Shown here: positions 24,785 through 32,245 of the stretch, piece after piece
Numbering within the stretch: position 1 is the stretch's first letter
Layout: each line of letters starts with the position of its first letter
Source of the DNA: an uncultured Lachnospiraceae bacterium
GTDB taxonomy: Bacteria > Bacillota > Clostridia > Lachnospirales > Lachnospiraceae
Length of the DNA: 32,245 nucleotides
Reading direction: 5' to 3'
Assembly: GCA_947385425.1 (NCBI GenBank)
Contig: CANDKY010000041.1
Location: 1 to 32,245, forward strand
Program-made: the position numbers and the translations under genes
Notes under the pieces: generated by a model
The model's database searches: none
What the model was told of the DNA's origin: nothing
The model's input: the letters and a program-made list of their open reading frames with translations, nothing else

Positions 24785-25819
24785 ATGGATACGGAGGGGA
24801 AAGCGGATATACAGGGGCAGGACACGGACAATCCGCACGATAAGGGGTATAAGAGGATCTTTTCGGTAAAACGGAATTTCCTTGATTTCATAAAAAAGTA
24901 TGTAGGGTTTGGCTGGATGGCAGAATTGACGGAAAATGATCTGGAACTGGTGGATAAGGAGTTTATTACAGACCAGTTTGATACCTACGAATCAGATTTG
25001 GTATATAAGGTAAATACAGAGGAGGGGAGTGTCTATCTGTTTTTCCTGTTTGAACTCCAAAGCTCCAATGATTTTACCATGCCGTTCCGCCTGCTGGTGT
25101 ATATGACGGCAATCTGGCTTGACTATTTTAAAAACTGTGATAAAAACGAACGCAGGAGGAAAGGCTACAGGCTCCCGATGATCATGCCGGTGGTACTTTA
25201 TAACGGGGAGAGGAACTGGACGGCAGCGCGCCGCTTTAAGGAGATAATCGGAAGGGCGGATATGTTTGGGAAGTATGCTGTGGATTTTGAGTATATACTT
25301 GTATCGGTGAATAATCTTGATGTTTTGAGGATTAAGGATTCCAATACGTTGGTAGACAATATTTTCCTGGCAGACAAAAAAAGGACGAAACAGGAATGGA
25401 TGGACGGAATTGCGGAACTGATGCAGCGTATCCGGGAGATGGATAAGGACGACCTGAATGAATGGATTACATGGTTTTCAAATGTGATAAGGGAACCGGA
25501 TGAAGAAGGACGAGGTGAATTTATAAAGCAGATCAGGGAAGGAGATGAGAGGGGTATGTGCAGTTCATTTGAAAGATTGCTGAATAAGGAAAAAGTGGAG
25601 GGAAGAGCGGAAGGAAGAGCGGAGGGAAGAGCGGAAGGAAGGGCGGAAGGAAAAGCGGAGGCAGTTATTGAACTGCTGGAAGACATCGGAGAACCTTCGG
25701 AGCAGCTAAGAAGCCATATTATGGGACAGACAGATATGGAAATGCTGAAAAAATGGCATAAAGCGGCGGCACGGGCAGGGAGCCTGGAGGAATTTGAGCG
25801 GGCGGCCGGATTGGTATAG
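24785..25819 (+). CDS. Rpn family PD-(D/E)XK nuclease (transposase-31 type)
   Basis: A 344-residue member of the recombination-promoting nuclease/putative transposase family. The N-terminal nuclease part has YESDLVYKV around 68-76 and YLFFLFELQSS around 83-93, giving the Asp and Glu-x-Gln of the PD-(D/E)XK core. Then comes RLLVYMTAIW, PVVLYNGERNWTAA and an alpha-helical middle. Residues 272-291 are the repeat EGRA (four times) and EGKA, and the C-terminus is a short helical domain ending AARAGSLEEFERAAGLV. Rpn proteins in E. coli raise RecA-independent recombination, and related ones act against phage. A strong promoter drives it. There is no adjacent partner gene. Confidence 0.87.
   Translation: MDTEGKADIQGQDTDNPHDKGYKRIFSVKRNFLDFIKKYVGFGWMAELTENDLELVDKEFITDQFDTYESDLVYKVNTEEGSVYLFFLFELQSSNDFTMPFRLLVYMTAIWLDYFKNCDKNERRRKGYRLPMIMPVVLYNGERNWTAARRFKEIIGRADMFGKYAVDFEYILVSVNNLDVLRIKDSNTLVDNIFLADKKRTKQEWMDGIAELMQRIREMDKDDLNEWITWFSNVIREPDEEGRGEFIKQIREGDERGMCSSFERLLNKEKVEGRAEGRAEGRAEGRAEGKAEAVIELLEDIGEPSEQLRSHIMGQTDMEMLKKWHKAAARAGSLEEFERAAGLV
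25556..25819 (+). CDS. Possible internal short product of the Rpn gene
   Basis: An in-frame ATG at 25556 would give the last 87 residues, starting MCSSFERLLNKEKVEGRAEGR and covering the repeat and C-terminal domain without the nuclease part. AAGGAG (25539-25544) lies 11 bases upstream, and GAGGGG is adjacent. Some Rpn genes are known to make such an in-frame short form, RpnS, that blocks the nuclease. Whether this start is used cannot be told from sequence. Confidence 0.3.
   Translation: MCSSFERLLNKEKVEGRAEGRAEGRAEGRAEGKAEAVIELLEDIGEPSEQLRSHIMGQTDMEMLKKWHKAAARAGSLEEFERAAGLV
25598..25657 (+). repeat. 12-bp tandem repeat encoding EGRA units
   Basis: Five near-identical 12-base units coding Glu-Gly-(Arg/Lys)-Ala lie within the rpn gene. 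The DNA consists almost only of A and G. The units differ at scattered positions, so copy number could change by slippage without breaking the frame. Confidence 0.85.
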
Positions 25820-25877
25820 GGGCAGATCCAATGCAAAGAATAACGAAAATGTGGAAAAAACAGCCGGAAATTGAAAA

Positions 25878-25910
25878 GGCGGATTCCTTTTGGAGAAAGG
25901 GGAATCCGCC
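25878..25910 (-). terminator. Terminator of the arabinofuranosidase gene
   Basis: GGCGGATTCC (25878-25887) pairs perfectly with GGAATCCGCC (25901-25910). On the minus strand the stem is followed by TTTTCAATTT, good for ending the GH51 transcript. On the plus strand, after rpn, the tail is weaker. Confidence 0.75.
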
Positions 25911-25947
25911 GGTTTCAAATGCCAGGGAGAGTGTATATCGTTTTATC

Positions 25948-27540
<1,593 letters not shown>

Positions 27541-27588
27541 TCAGGGCTGTCAATGCGTTTTGCTTTGAGGAAAATTGTTAAAGTTTTT

Positions 27589-27795
27589 CCAGTGAACCAA
27601 TGTCATTAACTTAAGCCTCCCGGAGCGCCGCAGACCACATATCTCATCCGGACACGCTTTCGCTCAGCGGCAGACGCAACGGCACTAAGGCGCCAAAACA
27701 CGTCGCCTAAGTGCCGGCGTCTTTCAATGGTCCGGATTGAGATATATGGTCTGCAGCACCCCGAAAAGCTTAAGTTAATGACATTGCCAGTGAAC
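27589..27795. mobile_element. Complete MITE with 19-bp inverted ends and 9-bp target duplication
   Basis: The element spans 27598-27786 (189 bases). CAATGTCATTAACTTAAGC at the left and GCTTAAGTTAATGACATTG at the right are perfect reverse complements. CCAGTGAAC stands directly on both sides (27589-27597 and 27787-27795), the expected 9-bp target duplication. Inside, GCAGACC...CATATCTCA-TCCGGAC and its inverted partner, and GGCACTAAGGCG with CGCCTAAGTGCC (one mismatch), make nearly the whole element one long hairpin. There is no coding sequence, so a transposase would act in trans. It lies between the divergent abfA and LytTR-regulator genes. Confidence 0.9.
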
Positions 27796-27859
27796 TGTAA
27801 TTTATGGATGACGAAAATGGTCTTTTGCTGACAATATCTCCCTGCCTTTTACAAAATAT

Positions 27860-27867
27860 GATATAAT
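27860..27867 (+). promoter_or_regulatory. Extended -10 promoter of the LytTR regulator operon
   Basis: TGATATAAT forms an extended -10 (TGnTATAAT) about 75 bases upstream of the regulator start. No good -35 stands at 16-18 bases, as expected for extended -10 promoters. It lies about 65 bases outside the MITE. Confidence 0.45.
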
Positions 27868-27940
27868 TATATAGGAGAGAGTATATATACATTGGAGGCA
27901 GGGCGTAAAACGATGTTAGGTTTTGGAGGGGAAACAAAAG

Positions 27941-28666
27941 ATGCTGAGAATTGCATTAGTGGATGACGAGCAGGAGTTTCTGGAGCAGATGAAAGGGCTG
28001 CTTCTGGACTGGTTTGAAGGCAGGGAGGAGTTCTGCCACATAGATACTTTCCGTAAGGCAGAGCTTTTCTATATGGAGAGTACAGAGGGGAAAGCTTATG
28101 ATATCTGTTTTCTGGATATCAATATGCCCCGGATGGACGGCCGGGAACTGGCCATGAAGATAAGGGAGCAGGATGAAGATGTGTATATTGTATTCGTCAC
28201 GTCCCACAGCCGGTTTGTGAAGGTGGGATACCAGGTGGGGGCTTTTGATTTTATTGTGAAGGAGGAAGCCGGGAGGGAACTGCCGGGCCTTATGGAAAGG
28301 CTTTTGCGGGCATATCATAGACATGCAAAAGAATTTTACACTATAAGCACTTACTGCAGGTATGAAAAAATAGCTTATAGGAATATTATTTTCATCTATA
28401 AGCAGGGACAGAATGCGATGTTTGTGCTGAAGGACAGGGAAGTGCAGGAAAGAAAAGCGTTAAAGAAGGTGCTGGAAGATCTGGGCGGCGAGGATTTTGT
28501 GCTTGTGGAAAGGGGGTACATAGTTAACCTGTCCCATATCGTCAGGATAAACGCGAGGGAATTGCTGTTAAGTAATGGCATGAACCTGACGGTCAGTAAG
28601 GAGCATATAAAGAATGTGAGGGAACGGCTGGGGATGTATTGCATGTATAAGTTGTCCGGCCAGTGA
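27941..28666 (+). CDS. LytTR-family (AgrA-like) response regulator
   Basis: A transcription regulator of 241 residues from ATG 27941, with GGAGGGG nine bases upstream; a TTG at 27923 is also open. The receiver domain has Asp8-Asp9-Glu10, phosphoacceptor Asp59 in CFLDINMPRMDG and Lys107 in DFIVKEEAG. The LytTR DNA-binding domain covers about 135-235 (KIAYRNIIFIYKQGQNAMFVL, VLVERGYIVNLSHIVRINARELLLSNG). Such regulators bind two direct repeats and usually activate peptide-signalling or bacteriocin genes. It is 11 bases upstream of the AgrC-like kinase. The composition here is typical of the genome, unlike the AT-rich genes that follow. Confidence 0.92.
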   Translation: MLRIALVDDEQEFLEQMKGLLLDWFEGREEFCHIDTFRKAELFYMESTEGKAYDICFLDINMPRMDGRELAMKIREQDEDVYIVFVTSHSRFVKVGYQVGAFDFIVKEEAGRELPGLMERLLRAYHRHAKEFYTISTYCRYEKIAYRNIIFIYKQGQNAMFVLKDREVQERKALKKVLEDLGGEDFVLVERGYIVNLSHIVRINARELLLSNGMNLTVSKEHIKNVRERLGMYCMYKLSGQ

Positions 28667-28677
28667 GGGGATAGGGG

Positions 28678-29967
28678 ATGAAGGAGATTCTGCAGTTATT
28701 AATCTGCTGTTGGGAAATCGGCATGCCGATCTGGTGTGCGGGGAAGTGCGGGGAAAAAAGAAAGCTGGGGTGGTTTGGGACAGGGGTATGGTATGTATGT
28801 GTGGGGGTATGGCTTGGGGTGACGTATTATCAGCGGACGCTTGTTATGTATTCCAGAGCTTATCTAATATTGGAAATTTTTGTTACCGCATTATTGACAG
28901 TGTGGAGATTTCGGATAAAATGGGGTGGCGCGTTCCTGATTATAAGTATTTTATACGAAAGTATTTGTATGATTGACCTGTTAATGCTCATGTCTGTAGG
29001 ATATTATTACGGAATAGAGACATTACGATGGATACAACGGGGAATTAATTATCGGGAAATTGCTTTTTGTATGATTAGTAGATTATTGGTGTCTGTGGGT
29101 TTGTACTTGATATATAAAAGGCGAAGGGAAGTTTTGTCACTATATAAAAGAAATCGAAGTATATTGTTTTTTATTCCAATAGTGCAATATTTGAGTATGT
29201 TTATAGGTGAGTACTTTTTTTACTATAATCAAAAAATAATTGCATTGAGGAGTGTGTTCATTTTACTTTTTGCCTGTATTTGCATTATTTTCTTATTTGC
29301 AGTTCAGTATACTAGAGAAAGGGGGGAATATGAAAGAACAATATTAGAAGAAAGGGCTTATGCTGCAGAATTAAGATATAGAGTGCGTTTGAAGGATGAC
29401 AGGGAAAGAGATATTTTAGTGCATGATATTCAAAACCACTTGATAGTATTGAATGGTATCTTAAGAAAAAGTTCGACAGACAGGGCGCTGGATTATATAG
29501 AAAAGGTACAGGAGAACTATAGAGCTATAAAACAAAGTGTGGAAACCGGGAATATAGTTGTGGATACAATTCTGGGAAGTAAAGTGGACAGGGCCGAAGA
29601 AGCAGGAATCAGTATAAAAATTCTGGCAGATAGCTTGTCAGATACATTTGTTGAGGATAAAGATTGGTGTAGTATTCTTGCTAATCTGCTGGACAATGCA
29701 ATCGAAGCTTGTAATGGGTTGGATGAGGAAAGATGGATCAAGATCCGGCTCGAGAACAAACCAGTTGGAATATTGCTGAATGTAGAAAATAGTTGTAGGA
29801 AAAAGGAAACAGAGGAATTAGGACACTTGGAAACAACGAAGAAGGACAAGGAAAAACATGGGATCGGTTTGCAAAGTGTAAGTTATGCAATAGAAAAGTA
29901 TGGTGGGATGCTGATATATAAGAGGAAAGGTACCGTTTTCAGTGTAAATGTAATTTTTTACAGATAA
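28678..29967 (+). CDS. AgrC-like GHKL sensor histidine kinase
   Basis: A 429-residue membrane kinase paired with the LytTR regulator. The N-terminal 210 residues form about six helices (near 36-50, 60-77, 85-107, 128-146, 161-181, 191-211), typical of peptide-sensing AgrC/ComD kinases. The cytosolic part has phosphoacceptor His249 in LVHDIQNHLIVLNG, the N box ILANLLDNAIEAC around 333-345 and the late glycine box KHGIGLQSVSYAIEKYGG. The base composition drops to AT-rich from about 28860, inside the sensor domain, and stays so downstream. It lies immediately upstream of the candidate lanthipeptide precursor, suggesting that it senses that or a related peptide. Confidence 0.9.
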   Translation: MKEILQLLICCWEIGMPIWCAGKCGEKRKLGWFGTGVWYVCVGVWLGVTYYQRTLVMYSRAYLILEIFVTALLTVWRFRIKWGGAFLIISILYESICMIDLLMLMSVGYYYGIETLRWIQRGINYREIAFCMISRLLVSVGLYLIYKRRREVLSLYKRNRSILFFIPIVQYLSMFIGEYFFYYNQKIIALRSVFILLFACICIIFLFAVQYTRERGEYERTILEERAYAAELRYRVRLKDDRERDILVHDIQNHLIVLNGILRKSSTDRALDYIEKVQENYRAIKQSVETGNIVVDTILGSKVDRAEEAGISIKILADSLSDTFVEDKDWCSILANLLDNAIEACNGLDEERWIKIRLENKPVGILLNVENSCRKKETEELGHLETTKKDKEKHGIGLQSVSYAIEKYGGMLIYKRKGTVFSVNVIFYR

Positions 29968-30023
29968 TGTACTAGGGAAGGAGGAGGGCAGAAGCAGGGG
30001 AGTGGTGTTCTGCTGGAAAGAGT

Positions 30024-30167
30024 ATGGAGAATGGATTTATAAGAAAGCAATTGTTGGAAAAAACGGGAGAGTTAGAGGAGGAAGAAGAAATTATTTGCAA
30101 GCTGAATCAGATACAAGAACCAGTGATAACAGAGGGTACTGTTATGCTGACAATCTTATGTTGTTGA
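30024..30167 (+). CDS. Candidate class II lanthipeptide precursor (LanA)
   Basis: A 47-residue peptide starting MENGFIRKQLLEKTGELEEE and ending TEGTVMLTILCC. The first 33 residues are acidic with five Glu in a row, like a LanM-recognised leader. The tail holds Thr36, Thr39, Thr43 and the terminal Cys46-Cys47, the residues needed for thioether rings; Cys25 is an extra Cys. EG before Thr39 resembles the Gly-ending cleavage site of class II leaders, but no GG is present. It lies between the AgrC-like kinase and lanM and is followed six bases later by a strong terminator, the usual layout for a precursor. The ribosome-binding site GGAAAG is modest. No similar named lantibiotic is recognised. Confidence 0.6.
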   Translation: MENGFIRKQLLEKTGELEEEEEIICKLNQIQEPVITEGTVMLTILCC

Positions 30168-30172
30168 GGGAG

Positions 30173-30200
30173 CAGGCTGCTTTTGGGTAGCCTGTTTTTT
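30173..30200 (+). terminator. Rho-independent terminator between precursor and lanM
   Basis: CAGGCT (30173-30178) pairs with AGCCTG (30189-30194) around a ten-base loop, followed by TTTTTT (30195-30200). Partial termination here would give more precursor than synthetase mRNA, common in lantibiotic clusters. Confidence 0.75.
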
Positions 30201-30275
30201 AGTATACAGTGTGTAGGCGAAGATTTGATGTACTTATCTAAATTGAGGATATGATTTTCTTTCGGGGGATAGAGC

Positions 30276-32207
30276 ATGAAAAAAATTTTCTTTTATAACT
30301 TTTTTGGGATGTTTTTTGAAAAAGCAGAAAAGAAACTGGGCATCAATACTAAAGGTCGGGAAATCAATGATATTAGGAAAAAAATTAAGGAAGAAATTCA
30401 AAAGGTAGTATGTCGTGCAGGCTTCCGTTGCCTCCTTTTAGAATTTCATGTATGCAACCAATCAGGAAAACTTGATGGTAAAAACATAAGAGAGAAATTG
30501 GATTGTTACCAAAACAAATTTCTTTCCGACAAAGGATACTGCGAATCGGTTTTAAAAGTTTACCCGGAATTAGAAGGAATTTGTCAGGATATGGCAGAGA
30601 AACAGATTGTTTTAGTTTGGAAGATGTTTCAAAGGCTGCGAAAAGATAAACCGGAAATAGAGAAAAAACTTTTGGGCGGAAAGAAGTTTAAGGAAGTGAA
30701 GAAAATTTGTATGGGAGAGGGCGATCTGCATTGTGGTGGGAGAAGTGTTATAAAGCTTTATCTTGATTGCGGGATGTCCATTTTTTACAAATTTTCTTCA
30801 GCGGTAAATGGAAAAGTGTTTTATGAATTGATGGAGCGGATAGAGAGGAATCAGAACTCCTATGATGGAATATATCAATATATAGATTGCGGGGAATATA
30901 GTTGGATGAAGGAGGTAAAATACCAGGCTTGCAGTTCGGAAGGACAGATTCGCTGCTTTTTTGAAAGGATTGGAATAATGGCAGGCGTTAGTTACCTTTT
31001 GGGAAGCCATGATTTACACTATCAGAATTTGATTGCGTATGGTGAGTATCCGCTTCTGGTTGACCTGGAAAACATATTCCAGACAGATGAGGAACGATTT
31101 CGGATAGGTGAAAGCTCCCACATTGCCTACTCGGTTTTATATAGTAACCTGTTTCCAATGAGTATGCAGGCGGGGCGGTTCTGTGCCGTCACAGGCGGGA
31201 ACGGAGACAGGGCACAGTATGAGGTTCCGATGTTTCATATGGATGATAAGGATATTTCGGTTGTTTATGGGAAACCTGAGATGGAAAAAGGGAGGAATCT
31301 TCCGAAAAGAGGAAAGGAAGCGGTGGAAGTAATAAAGTATTTAGCGGAGATAGAGCAGGGATTTGATCGTGCCTATCAATATTTTCAATGTACAGGAAGG
31401 AATACAATACAAGAGATATTGAAGGGGGATATAGTTAGCCGCCATTTAGTACATGGGACACAACTGTATTATCATATTTTGGAGGCTTCGTACCACCCTT
31501 CCTTAATGATGGAAAGGGGAGGGCGGGAAGCGTTCATCCGTAGGATATGTCCGGCCGGACAGTTGCGGGAATGGGAGATAGCTGATCTGATGGCCGGGGA
31601 TATCCCTTATTTTTATCGGAAAGCAGACAGCAGGTCATTGTTTACATCTTCCGGTGAGGAAATCAGGGACTATTTCAAAGAAACGGCTTTGGAAGCTGTT
31701 ATACGGAGAAAAGATGCTATGAACGATGAGGACAGGAAACTGCAGCATAAATTAATCCGTTTGTCGTTAGAATTGTCCAATCTGGATGAAAAGGCTTTGG
31801 AGAATGGCGTATATTTCTGTGAGGAAGGGAAGGGGGAGGAAACGGAATGGATGGACATAGCCCTGGAGATGGCAGACAGGATTGCGGAAAATGCAGTATG
31901 GAATGAGGATGAAACAAAAGTGACATGGCTTACATGGAAGTGTTCCGCAAAGAAAGAGATAAATGCAGTAATAGATGTGACGGATTATTATCTTTATGAA
32001 GGGATGGCAGGGATTATCGTGTTTATGCGGGCGATGAACCTGGAATGCGGAGATACGACAAATTGTGCAGTGCGGCGGAATCGGCATTGTTCGGGTATAC
32101 GGATGGCATCCTGGACGGGACAGGAAAGACGGCTTCCCGTTATACGGGGGCTTACTGCGGGGAGTCTTCCATTGTATATGCATATCAGATATGTAAGCGA
32201 TAAATAA
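30276..32207 (+). CDS. lanM: Class II lanthipeptide synthetase LanM, frameshifted in the cyclase domain
   Basis: LanM dehydrates Ser/Thr and then closes lanthionine rings on the precursor. The dehydratase (DUF4135) domain looks complete: GEGDLHCGGRSV near 147-157, Lys172 in FYKFSS (usually YKPR), Asp246-Leu-His248 and Asn251 in GSHDLHYQNLIA, and Asp263 in LLVDLENIF. The LanC-like cyclase begins with LYEGMAGIIVF and is then lost. After codon 583 (TTT at 32022-32024) homology continues in the phase beginning TAT at 32024, as YAGDEPGMRRYDKL and RYTGAYCGESSIVYAYQIC, until TAA at 32201-32203. One missing T in the T-run restores the frame. The remaining 250 or so cyclase residues, with the zinc ligands, are absent from the window. 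ATG 30276 follows GGGGGATAGAGC. Confidence 0.82.
   Translation: MKKIFFYNFFGMFFEKAEKKLGINTKGREINDIRKKIKEEIQKVVCRAGFRCLLLEFHVCNQSGKLDGKNIREKLDCYQNKFLSDKGYCESVLKVYPELEGICQDMAEKQIVLVWKMFQRLRKDKPEIEKKLLGGKKFKEVKKICMGEGDLHCGGRSVIKLYLDCGMSIFYKFSSAVNGKVFYELMERIERNQNSYDGIYQYIDCGEYSWMKEVKYQACSSEGQIRCFFERIGIMAGVSYLLGSHDLHYQNLIAYGEYPLLVDLENIFQTDEERFRIGESSHIAYSVLYSNLFPMSMQAGRFCAVTGGNGDRAQYEVPMFHMDDKDISVVYGKPEMEKGRNLPKRGKEAVEVIKYLAEIEQGFDRAYQYFQCTGRNTIQEILKGDIVSRHLVHGTQLYYHILEASYHPSLMMERGGREAFIRRICPAGQLREWEIADLMAGDIPYFYRKADSRSLFTSSGEEIRDYFKETALEAVIRRKDAMNDEDRKLQHKLIRLSLELSNLDEKALENGVYFCEEGKGEETEWMDIALEMADRIAENAVWNEDETKVTWLTWKCSAKKEINAVIDVTDYYLYEGMAGIIVFMRAMNLECGDTTNCAVRRNRHCSGIRMASWTGQERRLPVIRGLTAGSLPLYMHIRYVSDK
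32024..32203 (+). pseudogene. Frame-shifted start of the LanC-like cyclase domain
   Basis: This phase is closed by TAA at 32201 and would follow codon 583 of lanM if one T were added at 32022-32024. It reads as the family's ALFGYTD and TGAYCGESSIVYAYQ region, which the annotated frame loses. The next bases do not read as LanC in any phase, so a second event cut the gene near 32195-32205, or the insertion of another element begins there. Confidence 0.6.
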
Positions 32208-32226
32208 CGCTACGTCTAGCGATAAA
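32196..32226 (+). repeat. 9-bp direct repeat with hairpin at the lanM break
   Basis: AGCGATAAA occurs at 32196-32204 and 32218-32226. Between and overlapping them CGCTA and TAGCG form a small hairpin around CGTC. This sits exactly where LanM homology stops and may be the end of an element continuing past the window. Confidence 0.45.
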
Positions 32227-32245
32227 ACTTGCAGTCCTGCTATAA

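Larger units (their letters stand above)
29968..30275 (+). other. Gap between kinase and lanM: precursor gene, terminator, leader
   Basis: The 308 bases contain the 47-codon precursor (30024-30167), its terminator (30173-30200), and about 75 AT-rich bases leading to the lanM ribosome-binding site GGGGG. A 62-codon frame at 30002-30190 overlaps the precursor in another phase and is not supported. No clear promoter was found for the precursor. Confidence 0.6.

Noticed and set aside
24693..24860. Short frame upstream of the Rpn gene (MIVKRDTEIDVSAVIEEII...)
   Set aside because: The first part looks protein-like, but the ATG is about 12 bases after the -10 box, with AAGGA touching it, and the frame turns Arg-rich where it overlaps rpn.
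25598..25657. CRISPR-like array
   Set aside because: The units are contiguous 12-mers with no spacers and are a coding repeat.
30002..30190. 62-codon frame overlapping the lanthipeptide precursor
   Set aside because: It starts at a GTG without a good ribosome-binding site, runs into the terminator, and has no lanthipeptide-like or other recognisable character.

Overview
The window looks like chromosome of a Gram-positive gut-type Clostridia, most likely Lachnospiraceae. Coding density is high, GC is moderate with AT-rich islands, ribosome-binding sites are AGGAGG-like, and the gene families are typical: a short 449-residue Pgi, DacF-type carboxypeptidase, cytidylate kinase-like protein, Rpn/PD-(D/E)XK protein, GH51 arabinofuranosidase, AgrC/AgrA-like regulators and a LanM. 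Species cannot be read from the sequence. No tRNA, rRNA or CRISPR array was seen.

Layout. 1-421: the tail of an unknown gene, a probable small RNA with its own promoter and terminator, and the pgi terminator. 422-1771 (-): pgi. 2042-6930 (+): cytidylate kinase-like protein, DEDDh exonuclease, and an OmpR-type regulator overlapping a six-helix histidine kinase. This block lies between two inverted copies of a 17-bp sequence. 7009-10005 (-): dacF, an AT-rich two-gene insert (a small unknown protein and a retropepsin-like DTG protein), and signal peptidase I. A degenerate copy of the dacF 3' end sits beyond the insert, as if the pair had entered at the end of dacF. 10188-11200 (+): trmB and trxA. 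11287-21578 (+): a ten-gene Mrp/Mbh-type antiporter operon (E, F, G, MbhD, MbhE-MnhB fusion, C and four large NuoL/M/N-type subunits) with no electron-transfer subunit; tandem palindromic repeats lie inside it. 21560-24367 (-): GT2 glycosyltransferase, papain-like cysteine hydrolase and flippase-like membrane protein, probably a cell-envelope operon. 24785-25819 (+): Rpn nuclease with a possible internal short product. 25948-27456 (-): cytosolic GH51 arabinofuranosidase. 27589-27795: a complete MITE with 19-bp inverted ends and a 9-bp target duplication. 27941-32207 (+): LytTR response regulator, AgrC-like kinase, an unlisted 47-codon Thr/Cys-tailed peptide with its own terminator, and a class II lanthipeptide synthetase (LanM) whose cyclase domain is frameshifted and then cut off near the window end.

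Working together. The right end reads as a quorum/peptide-sensing pair controlling a class II lanthipeptide locus: kinase and regulator, then precursor, terminator and LanM. The precursor is the most interesting previously unlisted gene. The Mrp-like operon is the largest system. It should encode a multi-subunit cation/proton antiporter with two more antiporter-type subunits than the usual Mrp complex. Three related hairpin elements, including the MITE, are spread across 12 kb and point to a repeat family active in this genome.
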